Origin: Amnibacterium setariae
GTDB taxonomy: Bacteria > Actinomycetota > Actinomycetes > Actinomycetales > Microbacteriaceae
NCBI RefSeq assembly: GCF_003581425.1
Contig: NZ_QXTG01000002.1
Span: forward strand, 124,001-188,000
DNA length: 64,000 bases
Direction: 5' to 3'
The number at the start of each line of letters is the position of its first letter. The stretch's first letter is position 1. This document shows positions 52,572 to 60,871 of this stretch, piece after piece. The notes under the pieces are model-generated. The model was not told where the DNA came from and did no database searches. It worked only from the letters and a program-made list of their open reading frames with translations. The translations under genes were made by a program, and so were the position numbers.

Positions 52572-53690
52572 CTACGCCGTGCGGACGCTGATCGACTCGG
52601 CGAGCCGGGTCAGGGCGCCGCGGGCGTCGGCCGTGAGCGGAGCGCCGTCCAGGGCGTCGAGGGCCCGGTCGACGTTCTCCGCGATCATGCGCTCGACCTC
52701 GTCGATCGCACCCGCGCCGCGGATCGTCTCCTGCAGCATCCGGACCTGCTCCTCCGTGAGGTCCGGGTCGCCGAGCAGCTCGTCGACGGTGCGGCGGGCG
52801 GAGGCGGGCAGCGCCTGCCGGGCGACCGCGACCAGCACGGTCCGCTTGCCCTCCACGAGATCGTCGCCGGCGGGCTTGCCCGTCACCGAGCTGTCGCCGT
52901 AGACGCCGAGCAGGTCGTCGCGCAGCTGGAAGGCGATGCCGAGCGGCAGGCCGAACTCGCGGAGCGCGGCCATCTGCGCGAGCGACGCCCCGCCGAGCGA
53001 GGCCCCGATCGCGAGCGGCGCCTCGATGGAGTACTTCGCCGACTTGTAGGTGATCACGTTGATCGCGGTGTCGACCTCGGCGCCGTCGCGCACGTGCGGC
53101 CAGGACGCCTCGGCGACGATGTCGAGGTACTGGCCGGCGGTCACGTCGGTGCGCATCCGGTTGAACTCGGCGCGGGCGGCGCGGGCGTTGTCCCGGTCGG
53201 CGAGCTGCTCGAGCGACTCCGCGAACAGCTCGTCGCTCCAGACCAGCAGCAGGTCGCCGAGCAGGATCGCGGACGAGTCGCCGAAGCGGCCGGCGTCGCC
53301 GACGAACCGGCGGTCGCGGTGCTCCTGCTCGAAGCGGCGGTGCGCGGAGGGCGCGCCGCGGCGGGTGTCGGAGGCGTCGATCAGGTCGTCGTGGACGAGC
53401 GCGGCGGCATGGAAGAGCTCCAGCGCGGTCGCGACGCCGACCACGGCGGGCACGTCCCGGCTGCTCGTGTCGCCGAAGAAGTAACCGGCGTCGTCGAGGC
53501 CCTGCACCGACTGCCAGCCCCAGTAGCAGAACCGCGCGCGGAACCGCTTCCCGAATCTCAGAAAGTCCCTCGAAATGGCACCCATCGGCGCCGTGTCGTC
53601 CGAGATGGCCGCGAGAATCGGAGCACGGGCGTCGAGGAACTCGTCGATCCGGTGCTGCACGAGGTCGACGAGTCGGCCACCGGTGCTCAC
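52572..53690 (-). CDS. polyprenyl (geranylgeranyl-type) diphosphate synthase
   Basis: A 372-residue trans-prenyltransferase condensing isopentenyl diphosphate onto allylic diphosphates. The first Asp-rich motif is LVHDDLIDASD (Asp101-Asp105) and the second is FQLRDDLLGVYGD (Asp258-259), in the form common in actinobacteria. The RFGKRFRARFCYWGW segment holds the substrate-binding Arg/Lys. It corresponds to Rv2173 (IdsA2) beside Rv2175c and pknL. GTG at 53690 follows a TAGGCT box by 7 nt. Product chain length (C20 or longer) cannot be read with certainty. Confidence 0.9.
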   Translation of the reverse strand: MSTGGRLVDLVQHRIDEFLDARAPILAAISDDTAPMGAISRDFLRFGKRFRARFCYWGWQSVQGLDDAGYFFGDTSSRDVPAVVGVATALELFHAAALVHDDLIDASDTRRGAPSAHRRFEQEHRDRRFVGDAGRFGDSSAILLGDLLLVWSDELFAESLEQLADRDNARAARAEFNRMRTDVTAGQYLDIVAEASWPHVRDGAEVDTAINVITYKSAKYSIEAPLAIGASLGGASLAQMAALREFGLPLGIAFQLRDDLLGVYGDSSVTGKPAGDDLVEGKRTVLVAVARQALPASARRTVDELLGDPDLTEEQVRMLQETIRGAGAIDEVERMIAENVDRALDALDGAPLTADARGALTRLAESISVRTA

Positions 53691-53697
53691 ACCGCCT

Positions 53698-53703
53698 AGC
53701 CTA
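53698..53703 (-). promoter_or_regulatory. -10 box (TAGGCT) of the polyprenyl synthase gene, leaderless
   Basis: TAGGCT on the minus strand, 7 nt before the GTG. Confidence 0.6.
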
Positions 53704-53720
53704 GCCGCGAGCCCGCGTCG

Positions 53721-53726
53721 TACACT
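53721..53726 (+). promoter_or_regulatory. -10 box (TACACT) of the DUF3040 gene
   Basis: TACACT about 52 nt before the ATG, 17 nt from the divergent -10 box of the polyprenyl synthase gene, so the two promoters overlap back to back. Confidence 0.5.
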
Positions 53727-53778
53727 GGCGCCGCGCACGGACGCGCGGCCAGTCCACCCTGAGAGAAGAGGGATCGGG

Positions 53779-54135
53779 ATGCCACTTTCCGAGCAGGAGC
53801 AGCGCCTTCTCGACGAGATGGAGCGCAGCCTCTACCACGGCGACGGCGACTTCGCCGCCTCGGTCGGCCGGGTGCGCGGTCGCATCAGCTACGGGGCCGT
53901 GGTCGGAGGGATCCTGCTCGCGGTCGCCGGCATCGGCGTCGTCATCCTCGGGGTGCTCGCCCACAACTGGTTCATCGGGGCGCTCGGCTTCGCCGCGATG
54001 TTCGCCGGCGTCCTCATCGCCATCGGCGTCCGGTCGCACCGCGCCCCCGCCGGGTTCCCGGCCGGCGCCGCCGGTCGCTCGACCGGCTTCATGGACCGGC
54101 TCGCGCAGCGCTGGGAGCGCCGCCGCCAGTCCTGA
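53779..54135 (+). CDS. DUF3040 family membrane protein
   Basis: A 118-residue protein of the actinobacterial DUF3040 family. The typical start MPLSEQEQRLLDEMERSLYHGDGDFAASV is followed by two transmembrane helices (YGAVVGGILLAVAGIGVVILGVLA and FIGALGFAAMFAGVLIAIGV) and a basic C-terminal tail. The family is commonly found just upstream of mraZ and is thought to be linked to the cell envelope; no biochemical role is known to me. An AGAAGAGGGA ribosome binding site precedes the ATG. A strong terminator separates it from mraZ. Confidence 0.88.
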   Translation: MPLSEQEQRLLDEMERSLYHGDGDFAASVGRVRGRISYGAVVGGILLAVAGIGVVILGVLAHNWFIGALGFAAMFAGVLIAIGVRSHRAPAGFPAGAAGRSTGFMDRLAQRWERRRQS

Positions 54136-54147
54136 TCCCCCTTCTCA

Positions 54148-54181
54148 AGAACGCCCCGTGGCCTCGGCCACGGGGCGTTCT
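54148..54181 (+). terminator. strong intrinsic terminator after the DUF3040 gene
   Basis: Near-perfect hairpin AGAACGCCCCGTGGCC...GGCCACGGGGCGTTCT with a loop of 2-3 nt, followed by GTCGTTT, 12 nt after the stop codon. It is the clearest terminator in the window. Confidence 0.88.
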
Positions 54182-54263
54182 GTCGTTTCCGGAGTCCCTG
54201 CGTTCCCCGTTCCTGCCGTCCGGGGGAGCGCGGGGGAGTACGCACCCGCGCGCATTCGCCCTG

Positions 54264-54289
54264 GTGGAGCGAAGTGGAGTAAAGTGGGG
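54264..54289 (+). promoter_or_regulatory. MraZ operator (three direct repeats) and -10 box
   Basis: GTGGAG (54264-54269), GTGGAG (54274-54279) and GTGGGG (54284-54289) repeat at an exact 10-bp period. This is the arrangement bound by MraZ rings in other bacteria. TAAAGT (54280-54285), a -10 box candidate, lies between repeats 2 and 3, so MraZ binding would occlude the dcw promoter. Confidence 0.8.
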
Positions 54290-54330
54290 CCTGCCAGCGC
54301 CGCTGGCCACGTGAGCGAGGGGTCGGTGCC

Positions 54331-54762
54331 GTGTTCCTCGGTACCTACTCACCGCGTCTCGACGAGAAGGGGCGGATCATCCTTCCTGCCAGGTTCGCGG
54401 ACGACCTCGCCGACGGCGTGGTCATGACGCGCGGCCAGGAGCGGTGCCTCTACGTCTTCTCCCGCGACGAGTTCACGCGGATGCACGACCGCATCCGGCA
54501 GGCGCCCGTCACGAGCCGCGACGCGCGGAACTACCTCCGGGTGTTCCTCTCCGGCGCGCACGACGAGACGCCGGACAAGCAGCGCCGGGTGACGATCCCG
54601 CCCGCGCTCCGCGCCTACGCGGGCCTCGAGCGCGAGCTCGCGGTCCTCGGCGTCGGCGACCGGGTGGAGATCTGGGACGCCGCCGCGTGGAAGCGCCACC
54701 TGGCGGAGACCGAGGACGCGTTCGCGTCGGTCGAGGGGGAGGTGGTCCCCGGGATCCTCTGA
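54331..54762 (+). CDS. mraZ: MraZ transcriptional regulator
   Basis: A 143-residue protein with two SpoVT/AbrB-like halves, each with the conserved core: [25 protein letters not shown] at the start, and [42 protein letters not shown] later. It forms ring oligomers that bind direct repeats at the dcw promoter and repress its own operon. The repeat box is 42 nt upstream. GTG at 54331 is preferred over any ATG because the family begins M-F-L-G-T-Y. It is followed by rsmH after 113 nt with a separate promoter. Confidence 0.95.
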   Translation: MFLGTYSPRLDEKGRIILPARFADDLADGVVMTRGQERCLYVFSRDEFTRMHDRIRQAPVTSRDARNYLRVFLSGAHDETPDKQRRVTIPPALRAYAGLERELAVLGVGDRVEIWDAAAWKRHLAETEDAFASVEGEVVPGIL

Positions 54763-54804
54763 CCCGTGCCTCCCGAGTCCCAGCCGTGCCGGGCTCCCTG
54801 ACGC

Positions 54805-54864
54805 CACTTCCCCGGTGCCAGGTCGCCCGACCGCCGCCCCTGACACACTTCCCCGGTGCCAGGT
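54805..54864 (+). repeat. 19-bp direct repeat upstream of rsmH
   Basis: CACTTCCCCGGTGCCAGGT occurs at 54805-54823 and again at 54846-54864, each preceded by CTGAC. The second copy spans the -35 to -10 interval of the rsmH promoter. The first has CTGACG at the -35 position but no -10 box. It looks like a partial promoter duplication. Confidence 0.85.
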
Positions 54865-54869
54865 ACGGT
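54840..54869 (+). promoter_or_regulatory. promoter of rsmH, leaderless
   Basis: -35 CTGACA (54840-54845), 18-nt spacer, -10 TACGGT (54864-54869), 6 nt before the ATG at 54876. Confidence 0.6.
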
Positions 54870-54875
54870 CCACGG

Positions 54876-55880
54876 ATGGGTATCGGGATGAACGGCTCGC
54901 AGGATCCCGGGGCTCGCCCCTCCACTCCGCTCCACGTCCCGGTGCTGCTGGAGACGACCCTCGAGCTGCTCGCGCCGTCGCTGGACCGCGACGAGCCGAG
55001 CGTCGTCATCGACGCCACGCTCGGCCTCGGCGGCCACTCGGAGGCGCTGCTGACGCGGTTCCCGGGCACGACGCTCGTCGGCGTCGACCGCGATCCGGAG
55101 GCGCTCCGGCTGGCGAACGCCCGCCTCGCCCCCTTCGGCGACCGGTTCCGACCCGCGCACGCGGTGTACGACGCGATCCCGGAGGTCCTCGACGACCTCG
55201 GGATCGACGCGGTGCAGGGCGTGCTCTTCGACCTCGGCGTCTCCTCCATGCAGCTCGACGAGGACGACCGCGGCTTCAGCTACTCGCGGGACGTGCCGCT
55301 CGACATGCGGATGGACCCCGGCGAGCCCCGGACGGCCGCGACGGTCGTCAACGAGTACGACGTCCGCGACCTCGCCAGGATCTTCCGCGTCTACGGCGAG
55401 GAGCGACTCGCCGACCGCTACGCCCGGGCGATCGCACAGGCTCGGGAGGCCACCCCAATCCGGGGCTCGGCGGAGCTCGTGGCCGTGCTCGAGCGGGCGA
55501 CGCCGGCCGCGATGAAAGCCCGCGGCCACGTGGGCAAACGCGTCTTCCAGGCGTTGCGGATCGAGGTCAACCGGGAGCTCGAGGTGCTCGAGCGGGCGGT
55601 CCCCGCGGCCCTCGACCGCATCGCGACCGGTGGCCGGATCGTCGTGCTGTCCTACCATTCCCTCGAGGACCGGACCGTCAAACGGGCGCTCGCCGCCCGG
55701 ACCGTCTCGACCGCCCCGCGAGGGCTCCCGGTCGAGACCGACGAGACGGCCCCCACCTTCCGGATGCTGACGCGGGGCGCACCCTCGGCGGCGGACGCGG
55801 AGGTGGAGAGGAACCCGAGGGCCGCATCCGTGCGGCTCCGGGCGGCGGAGCGGATCCGGGGGGACTCCCGCGACGCCTGA
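54876..55880 (+). CDS. rsmH: 16S rRNA (cytosine(1402)-N(4))-methyltransferase
   Basis: A 334-residue SAM methyltransferase (MraW) modifying C1402 in the ribosomal P site. LHVPVLLETTLELLAPS, the SAM motif VIDATLGLGGHSEALL, LFDLGVSSMQLDEDDRGFSYSRDVPLDMRMDP and the C-terminal LSYHSLEDRTVKRAL are diagnostic. ATG at 54876 follows a TACGGT box; ATG at 54888 is an alternative. It is the second dcw gene, 5 nt before the ftsL-like gene. Confidence 0.95.
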   Translation: MGIGMNGSQDPGARPSTPLHVPVLLETTLELLAPSLDRDEPSVVIDATLGLGGHSEALLTRFPGTTLVGVDRDPEALRLANARLAPFGDRFRPAHAVYDAIPEVLDDLGIDAVQGVLFDLGVSSMQLDEDDRGFSYSRDVPLDMRMDPGEPRTAATVVNEYDVRDLARIFRVYGEERLADRYARAIAQAREATPIRGSAELVAVLERATPAAMKARGHVGKRVFQALRIEVNRELEVLERAVPAALDRIATGGRIVVLSYHSLEDRTVKRALAARTVSTAPRGLPVETDETAPTFRMLTRGAPSAADAEVERNPRAASVRLRAAERIRGDSRDA

Positions 55881-55885
55881 CACGG

Positions 55886-56380
55886 ATGTCGCACAGTTGG
55901 GGGACTGTCTTGAGCACCGCGTACGCGTTCGACCCTGTCCGTCGGCCCGGGCCCGTCGCTCCGGCCTTCCCGGTCGCGGCACCGCCCGTCGTGTCGGGGC
56001 CCGTCGTGGCCGCGCCGCCGGCCGCCGCACCGCGCACCCGCGCGCTCGCGGCGCCGAAGGTGCTCGCCGGAGCCGCCGTCATGGGCGGCGTGGTGTGCGT
56101 CGTCGTCGCGCAGCTGCTGCTGTCGATCGGCACCGCGAACGGCGCCTACCGGCTCGCGGAGCTGCAGCAGCGGTCCGACGTGCTCGCGCGGCAGCAGCAG
56201 GTGCAGGCGGAGTCGCTGCAGGCGCTCGCCGCACCGCAGCGGCTCGCCGCCCGCGCGGCCGCGCTCGGCATGGTGCCGGACGACTCGCCCGCCTACCTCG
56301 ACGCCCGCACCGGGAAGGTGCTCGGCAGCCGTGCGGCGACGGACGGGGTCGCGAAGGCGCCCGGCGGCATCGTCCGCTAG
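55886..56380 (+). CDS. ftsL: FtsL-like division protein
   Basis: A 164-residue bitopic membrane protein. It has a Pro/Ala-rich cytoplasmic part, one transmembrane helix (VLAGAAVMGGVVCVVVAQLLLSIGTA, about residues 61-86), and an extracellular coiled-coil segment (YRLAELQQRSDVLARQQQVQAESLQAL) ending in APQRLAARAAALGMVP, the usual FtsL/DivIC tail. It lies between rsmH and ftsI, the normal ftsL position. The start is uncertain: ATG at 55886 has no ribosome binding site, while TTG at 55910 has GGGGGA just upstream. Identity rests on position and topology. Confidence 0.8.
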   Translation: MSHSWGTVLSTAYAFDPVRRPGPVAPAFPVAAPPVVSGPVVAAPPAAAPRTRALAAPKVLAGAAVMGGVVCVVVAQLLLSIGTANGAYRLAELQQRSDVLARQQQVQAESLQALAAPQRLAARAAALGMVPDDSPAYLDARTGKVLGSRAATDGVAKAPGGIVR

Positions 56381-56417
56381 CGGCGCGCGCCTCCGCCGCA
56401 GGGCGGCCGCCCTCGCC

Positions 56418-56423
56418 TAGGTT
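56418..56423 (+). promoter_or_regulatory. possible -10 box (TAGGTT) before ftsI
   Basis: TAGGTT 38 nt before the ATG, in the 81-nt gap after the ftsL-like gene. GGAGGGGG is the ribosome binding site. Confidence 0.35.
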
Positions 56424-56461
56424 GCCGGGGCCGGTCCACCCGCCGGCGGGAGGGGGCGCGG

Positions 56462-58207
56462 ATGCGCGGGCACCGACGACGCGCGCGGTGGCGGCCGGCG
56501 TTCGTGCTGCTGACCGTGCTGCTCCTCGCCGGGGTGTTCCTCGTCCGCCTCACCGACGTCCAGGTCGTGCAGGCGCAGTCGCTGCGCGACGCGTCGAAGG
56601 ACCGCCGCAGCATCACGACGACGCTGCCGGGTCCGCGCGGCGACATCGTCGACGCGAGCGGCGCCGTGCTCGCGACGACCGTCACCCGCTACCGGATCAC
56701 GGCCGTGCCGTGGATCGCCGCGAAGGCGGGGCACGTCGAGCAGCAGGCGCGGCGGATCGCGGCCGCGATCGGCGGGGACGCGGGCGACGTCGAGCGCGCG
56801 CTCACCGCCGACCCGAGCTCGAGCTACGCGCTCATCGCGAAGCAGGTGTCCTTCTCCGCGCTGCAGAAGGTCAAGGCGCTCGACCTCGGCTGGCTCTACT
56901 ACCAGTCGGTGTCGAAGCGGACCTACCCGTCCGGCGCCGTCGCCGGCAACCTCGTCGGGTTCGTCGGCGCGGACCAGCAGCCGCAGGCCGGCGTGGAGCT
57001 CGGCGACGACCGCTGCCTCGCGGGCACCGACGGGCGCTCCATCGCGGAGAGCGGGCTCGACGGCACCCCGATCCCGGGCTCGGAGGCGGTCGTGAAGGCC
57101 GCGAAGCCCGGCGGGAAGGTCGCGCTGACGATCGACCGCGACCTCCAGTACTACGCCCAGCAGGTGCTCGCGCAGCGCGCGCGGCAGACGGGCGCCGCGT
57201 GGGGGTCGGTGGTCGTCGAGGAGGTGCGGAGCGGGAAGCTGCTCGCCGTCGCGGACTGGCCGACGGTGGACCCCAACCACGTCGGGACGACCGCCGCCGA
57301 CGACCCCGGCGCGCTCGGCTCGCGGTCCTTCACGGCGCCCTACGAGCCCGGCTCGACGATGAAGGCGATCACCGCCTCGATGCTGCTCGACGCCGGCGTC
57401 GCGGACCCCGCCTCCCGCGTCGTGGCGCCGTACCGGCTGAAGACCGCCGACGGCGCGGACGTCAACGACAGCGAGACGCACGGGGACGAGCGGCTCACCC
57501 TCACCGGCGTGCTCGTGCAGTCGAGCAACACCGGCATCTCGCAGCTCGGCCGCCGGATCACCTCCGCGGACCGCCTCGTGTACCTGAAGCGGTTCGGCTT
57601 CGGGGAGCGCACGGCGGTCGGGTTCGGGGCGGAGGCGGGCGGCTCGTTCGGCTCCGGGGCGCCCGACTGGGACCCGCAGACCCGGTACGCGACGATGTTC
57701 GGCCAGGGCCTCACCGTCTCCGCCGTGCAGATGGCGAGCGCGTACCAGGCCCTCGCGAACGGCGGCGTGCGGCTGCCGGTCCGCCTGGTCGAGTCCTGCA
57801 CCGCGGCCGACGGCCGGGTGACCCCGACTCCGAAGGGCGACGGGACCCGGGTGGTCTCGAAGGACGCGGCGTCGAGCACCGTGCGGATGCTCGAGAACGT
57901 GGCGACGAAGGGCTGGCTCGCCGGCGACGTGAAGATCCCCGGCTACCGCGTGGGGATCAAGACCGGCACGGCGCAGGAGGTCGACGCCTCCGGCGGGTAC
58001 GGCAAGGACTACCTCGTGTCCATGGCCGGGGTCGCGCCGGCGGACTCGCCGCGGTACGTCGTCTACGTCGCGCTGTCGAAGCCGGTGAAGATGAACACGT
58101 CGCAGGCGACCGCGCCGATCTGGCGGAAGGTGATGGCCCGGGCCCTGCAGTCGGGCGGCGTCGTGCCCTCCGGATCCTCCTCGCCCGACCTCCCCGCGAC
58201 GTGGTGA
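56462..58207 (+). CDS. ftsI: septal peptidoglycan transpeptidase (PBP3/FtsI)
   Basis: A 581-residue class B penicillin-binding protein. It has a short basic N-terminus, a transmembrane helix (FVLLTVLLLAGVFLVRL, residues 14-30), a dimerisation domain from about 50 (PGPRGDIVDASGAVLATT) and a transpeptidase domain with nucleophile Ser298 in PGSTMK, the SSN triad (VQSSNTGIS) and KTG at 500-502 (GIKTGTAQ). It crosslinks septal peptidoglycan with FtsW. There is no C-terminal PASTA domain. It is followed by a 106-nt gap containing a leader ORF and then murF, with no murE. Confidence 0.93.
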   Translation: MRGHRRRARWRPAFVLLTVLLLAGVFLVRLTDVQVVQAQSLRDASKDRRSITTTLPGPRGDIVDASGAVLATTVTRYRITAVPWIAAKAGHVEQQARRIAAAIGGDAGDVERALTADPSSSYALIAKQVSFSALQKVKALDLGWLYYQSVSKRTYPSGAVAGNLVGFVGADQQPQAGVELGDDRCLAGTDGRSIAESGLDGTPIPGSEAVVKAAKPGGKVALTIDRDLQYYAQQVLAQRARQTGAAWGSVVVEEVRSGKLLAVADWPTVDPNHVGTTAADDPGALGSRSFTAPYEPGSTMKAITASMLLDAGVADPASRVVAPYRLKTADGADVNDSETHGDERLTLTGVLVQSSNTGISQLGRRITSADRLVYLKRFGFGERTAVGFGAEAGGSFGSGAPDWDPQTRYATMFGQGLTVSAVQMASAYQALANGGVRLPVRLVESCTAADGRVTPTPKGDGTRVVSKDAASSTVRMLENVATKGWLAGDVKIPGYRVGIKTGTAQEVDASGGYGKDYLVSMAGVAPADSPRYVVYVALSKPVKMNTSQATAPIWRKVMARALQSGGVVPSGSSSPDLPATW

Positions 58208-58232
58208 CGGGGGTCGCGCCGAGATCGTCCCG

Positions 58233-58238
58233 TACGCT
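58233..58238 (+). promoter_or_regulatory. possible -10 box (TACGCT) before murF
   Basis: TACGCT 37 nt before the 13-codon leader ORF, giving the murF-murG part of the operon a possible extra promoter. Confidence 0.35.
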
Positions 58239-58275
58239 GGGGCCCCGGTTGCAGCGAGCTCTGGAGGTGGCCGGG

Positions 58276-58317
58276 ATGCAGACGGCGAAGGCGACGACGA
58301 GCAGTCCGCGCCGGTGA
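58276..58317 (+). CDS. 13-codon leader ORF coupled to murF
   Basis: Encodes [21 protein letters not shown] lies about 7 nt before its ATG, a very good ribosome binding site. Its TGA overlaps the GTG of murF (GTGA), as in the coupled gene pairs of this operon. murF has no other ribosome binding site. It stands where murE is found in related clusters. Confidence 0.5.
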   Translation: MQTAKATTSSPRR

Positions 58318-59729
58318 TCGCGCTCACGCTGGACGAGATCGCGGCGGCCGTCGGGGGCGAGGTCCGCCCCGCCGAGGCCGGTGCGACGGTCGTCGACGGC
58401 GCGGTCGAGACCGACTCGCGCGAGATCGCCCCGGGCGGCGTGTTCGTCGCGCGGCGGGGCGAGGCGATGGACGGGCACGAGTTCGCCGGGTCCGCCGTCG
58501 AGCGCGGCGCGGCGCTCCTGATCGTCGAGCGGCCCCTCGACCACGACGTGCCCCAGGTCGTCGTGCCCGACGCCACCGCGGCCCTCGGCGCCCTCGCGAA
58601 GGAGGTCGTCGCGCGGGTCCAAGCGGGCGGCCGGCTGCAGGTCGTCGGCATCACCGGCTCGAACGGCAAGACCACCACGAAGAACCTCCTCCGCGAGATC
58701 CTCGGCCGGGTGGGCCCGACCGTCGCCTCGCAGGCGTCGTTCAACAACGTGGTCGGCGGACCGATGACGATGCTGCGGATCACCCACGGCACCGAGTACC
58801 TCGTCGCCGAGATGGGCGCCTCCGCCGCCGGCGACATCGCCCGCCTCGTGGCGCTCGCGAAGCCCGACGTGGGCGTCGTGCTGAAGGTCGGTCTCGCCCA
58901 CGCGGGCGGCTTCGGCAGCATCGAGGGCACGCAGCGGGCGAAGTCCGAGATGGTCACCGACCTCGACGCGGACGACGTCGCCGTGCTGAACCGCGACGAC
59001 CCCCGCGTGGCCGCGATGGCGGAACGGACCCGCGCCCGGGTCGCCTGGTTCGGCCTCACCGCCGACCCCGCCACGGGCGGCACGACCGCCACCGACGTGG
59101 AGTCCGGCGCGACCGGCACGACCTTCGAGCTCGCGCTGCCCACCGGCGAGCGCCGCCGGGTCGCGTTCCGGGTGCTCGGCGAGCACCACGTCGCGAACGC
59201 CATGGCCGCCGCGGCGATCGCGACGACGCTCGGCGTCGACGCGGACACGATCGTGGCCGGCCTCGAGGCGGTCGTCCGCGCCGAGCGGTGGCGGATGGAG
59301 GTCCTCGCGACCGACCCCGTCACCGTCATCAACGACGCCTACAACGCGTCGCCCGACTCGATGGCCGCGGCGCTGAAGGCGCTCGTGCAGATCGCGCCCG
59401 GCCGCAGCGTCGCCGTGCTCGGCGCCATGACGGAGCTGGGGGAGTCGGCGGGGGAGGAGCACGACCGCGTCGGGCTCCTCGTCGTGCGGCTGAACATCGG
59501 CCAGCTCGTCGTCGTCGGCCCCGACGCGAAGCGGATGCACCTGTCGGCGTCCGCCGAGGGCTCGTGGGACGGGGAGAGCGTGTACGCCGAGACGATGGAG
59601 GAGGCGGAGGCGCTGCTCGAGTCGATCCTGCGACCCGGCGACACCGTGCTCGTGAAGTCGTCGAACTCCGCCGGGCTCCGGCACCTCGGCGACCGCGTGG
59701 GGGCCCGCTGGGCCGACGGGGCCGCCTGA
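58314..59729 (+). CDS. murF: UDP-MurNAc-tripeptide:D-Ala-D-Ala ligase
   Basis: A 471-residue Mur ligase adding D-Ala-D-Ala to the UDP-MurNAc-tripeptide. The N-terminal domain ([29 protein letters not shown]) is MurF-type. The ATP motif is [14 protein letters not shown] (about 114-127), followed by [14 protein letters not shown] and YLVAEMGAS, which separate MurF from MurE. GTG at 58314 overlaps the leader ORF stop. The stop overlaps the ATG of mraY by one base. Confidence 0.93.
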   Translation: MIALTLDEIAAAVGGEVRPAEAGATVVDGAVETDSREIAPGGVFVARRGEAMDGHEFAGSAVERGAALLIVERPLDHDVPQVVVPDATAALGALAKEVVARVQAGGRLQVVGITGSNGKTTTKNLLREILGRVGPTVASQASFNNVVGGPMTMLRITHGTEYLVAEMGASAAGDIARLVALAKPDVGVVLKVGLAHAGGFGSIEGTQRAKSEMVTDLDADDVAVLNRDDPRVAAMAERTRARVAWFGLTADPATGGTTATDVESGATGTTFELALPTGERRRVAFRVLGEHHVANAMAAAAIATTLGVDADTIVAGLEAVVRAERWRMEVLATDPVTVINDAYNASPDSMAAALKALVQIAPGRSVAVLGAMTELGESAGEEHDRVGLLVVRLNIGQLVVVGPDAKRMHLSASAEGSWDGESVYAETMEEAEALLESILRPGDTVLVKSSNSAGLRHLGDRVGARWADGAA

Positions 59730-60871
59730 TGCAGTCGCTGCTCACCGGCGCCGGCGTCTCGCTGCTCTTCACGCTGTTCCTCACCCCGCTCTTCATCCGG
59801 CTGTTCCACCGCCTCCAGTGGGGGCAGTTCATCCGGGACGACGGGCCCGTCAGCCACCATGCGAAGCGCGGCACGGCGACGATGGGCGGGGTCGTGTTCA
59901 TCCTCGCCTCGGTCGTCGGCTACTTCGTCGGCCACCTGAACAACCTCGGCAACATCACGATCTCCGGCCTGCTGGTCCTCCTGCTGATGGTGGGGCTCGG
60001 GCTGGTCGGGTTCGTCGACGACTTCCTGAAGACCCGCAACCAGCGCAGCCTCGGCCTCGGCGGCTGGGCGAAGGTCTTCGGCCAGGTGCTCGTCGCGACC
60101 GTCTTCGCGCTGCTGGTCCTCCAGTTCCCGCGGACCGCGGAGGGCGCCGGCGGCAAGACCTACACCGCGACCCCGGCCTCGCCGACGATCTCGATCGTCC
60201 GCGACCAGTGGTTCGACGGCTCGGTGCTCAGCTTCACGGCCCTGTTCGGCGTCACGATCGGCGTGATCGTCTTCGTGGTCTGGATCTGGCTGATCGTGAC
60301 GGCGACGTCGAACGGCGTGAACGTCACGGACGGCCTCGACGGCCTCGCCACCGGGTCCTCGATCTTCGCGATCGGCTCCTACGTGATCATCGGGTTCTGG
60401 CAGTTCAACCAGTCCTGCTTCGACAAGACCCTCGAGGCCGTGAACGTGCCGCTCTGCTACACGGTGCGGGACCCGCTCGACCTCGCGGTCGTCGCCGCCT
60501 GCATCACGGGCGCGCTCGTCGGCTTCCTCTGGTGGAACACCTCGCCCGCGCAGATCTTCATGGGCGACACCGGCTCGCTCGCCCTCGGCGGCGCGGTCGC
60601 CGCGCTCGCCGTGCTGTCGCACACCGAGCTGCTGCTGCTCTTCATCGGCGGCCTGTTCGTCATCGAGCCGGGCTCGGTCATCGTGCAGCGCGCCTACTTC
60701 AAGGTCACGCACGGCAAGCGCATCTTCCTGATGAGCCCGATCCACCACCACTTCGAGCTGAAGGGGTGGGCGGAGGTGACCGTCGTGGTCCGGTTCTGGA
60801 TCGTCGCCGGCCTGCTCTCGGCGCTCGGCGTCGGGCTGTTCTACCTCGAGTGGCTGTCGAGGGCGAAGTGA
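59729..60871 (+). CDS. mraY: phospho-N-acetylmuramoyl-pentapeptide transferase
   Basis: A 380-residue membrane enzyme making lipid I from UDP-MurNAc-pentapeptide and undecaprenyl phosphate. About ten helices are present. Signature segments are [30 protein letters not shown] (Asp cluster), [25 protein letters not shown] and [13 protein letters not shown] (His cluster). The ATG overlaps the murF stop and its own stop overlaps the murD GTG (GTGA). Confidence 0.96.
   Translation: MQSLLTGAGVSLLFTLFLTPLFIRLFHRLQWGQFIRDDGPVSHHAKRGTATMGGVVFILASVVGYFVGHLNNLGNITISGLLVLLLMVGLGLVGFVDDFLKTRNQRSLGLGGWAKVFGQVLVATVFALLVLQFPRTAEGAGGKTYTATPASPTISIVRDQWFDGSVLSFTALFGVTIGVIVFVVWIWLIVTATSNGVNVTDGLDGLATGSSIFAIGSYVIIGFWQFNQSCFDKTLEAVNVPLCYTVRDPLDLAVVAACITGALVGFLWWNTSPAQIFMGDTGSLALGGAVAALAVLSHTELLLLFIGGLFVIEPGSVIVQRAYFKVTHGKRIFLMSPIHHHFELKGWAEVTVVVRFWIVAGLLSALGVGLFYLEWLSRAK

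Noticed and set aside
58314-59729. murF gene actually being murE
   Set aside because: The [13 protein letters not shown] and YLVAEMGAS segments and the N-terminal domain are MurF-type.
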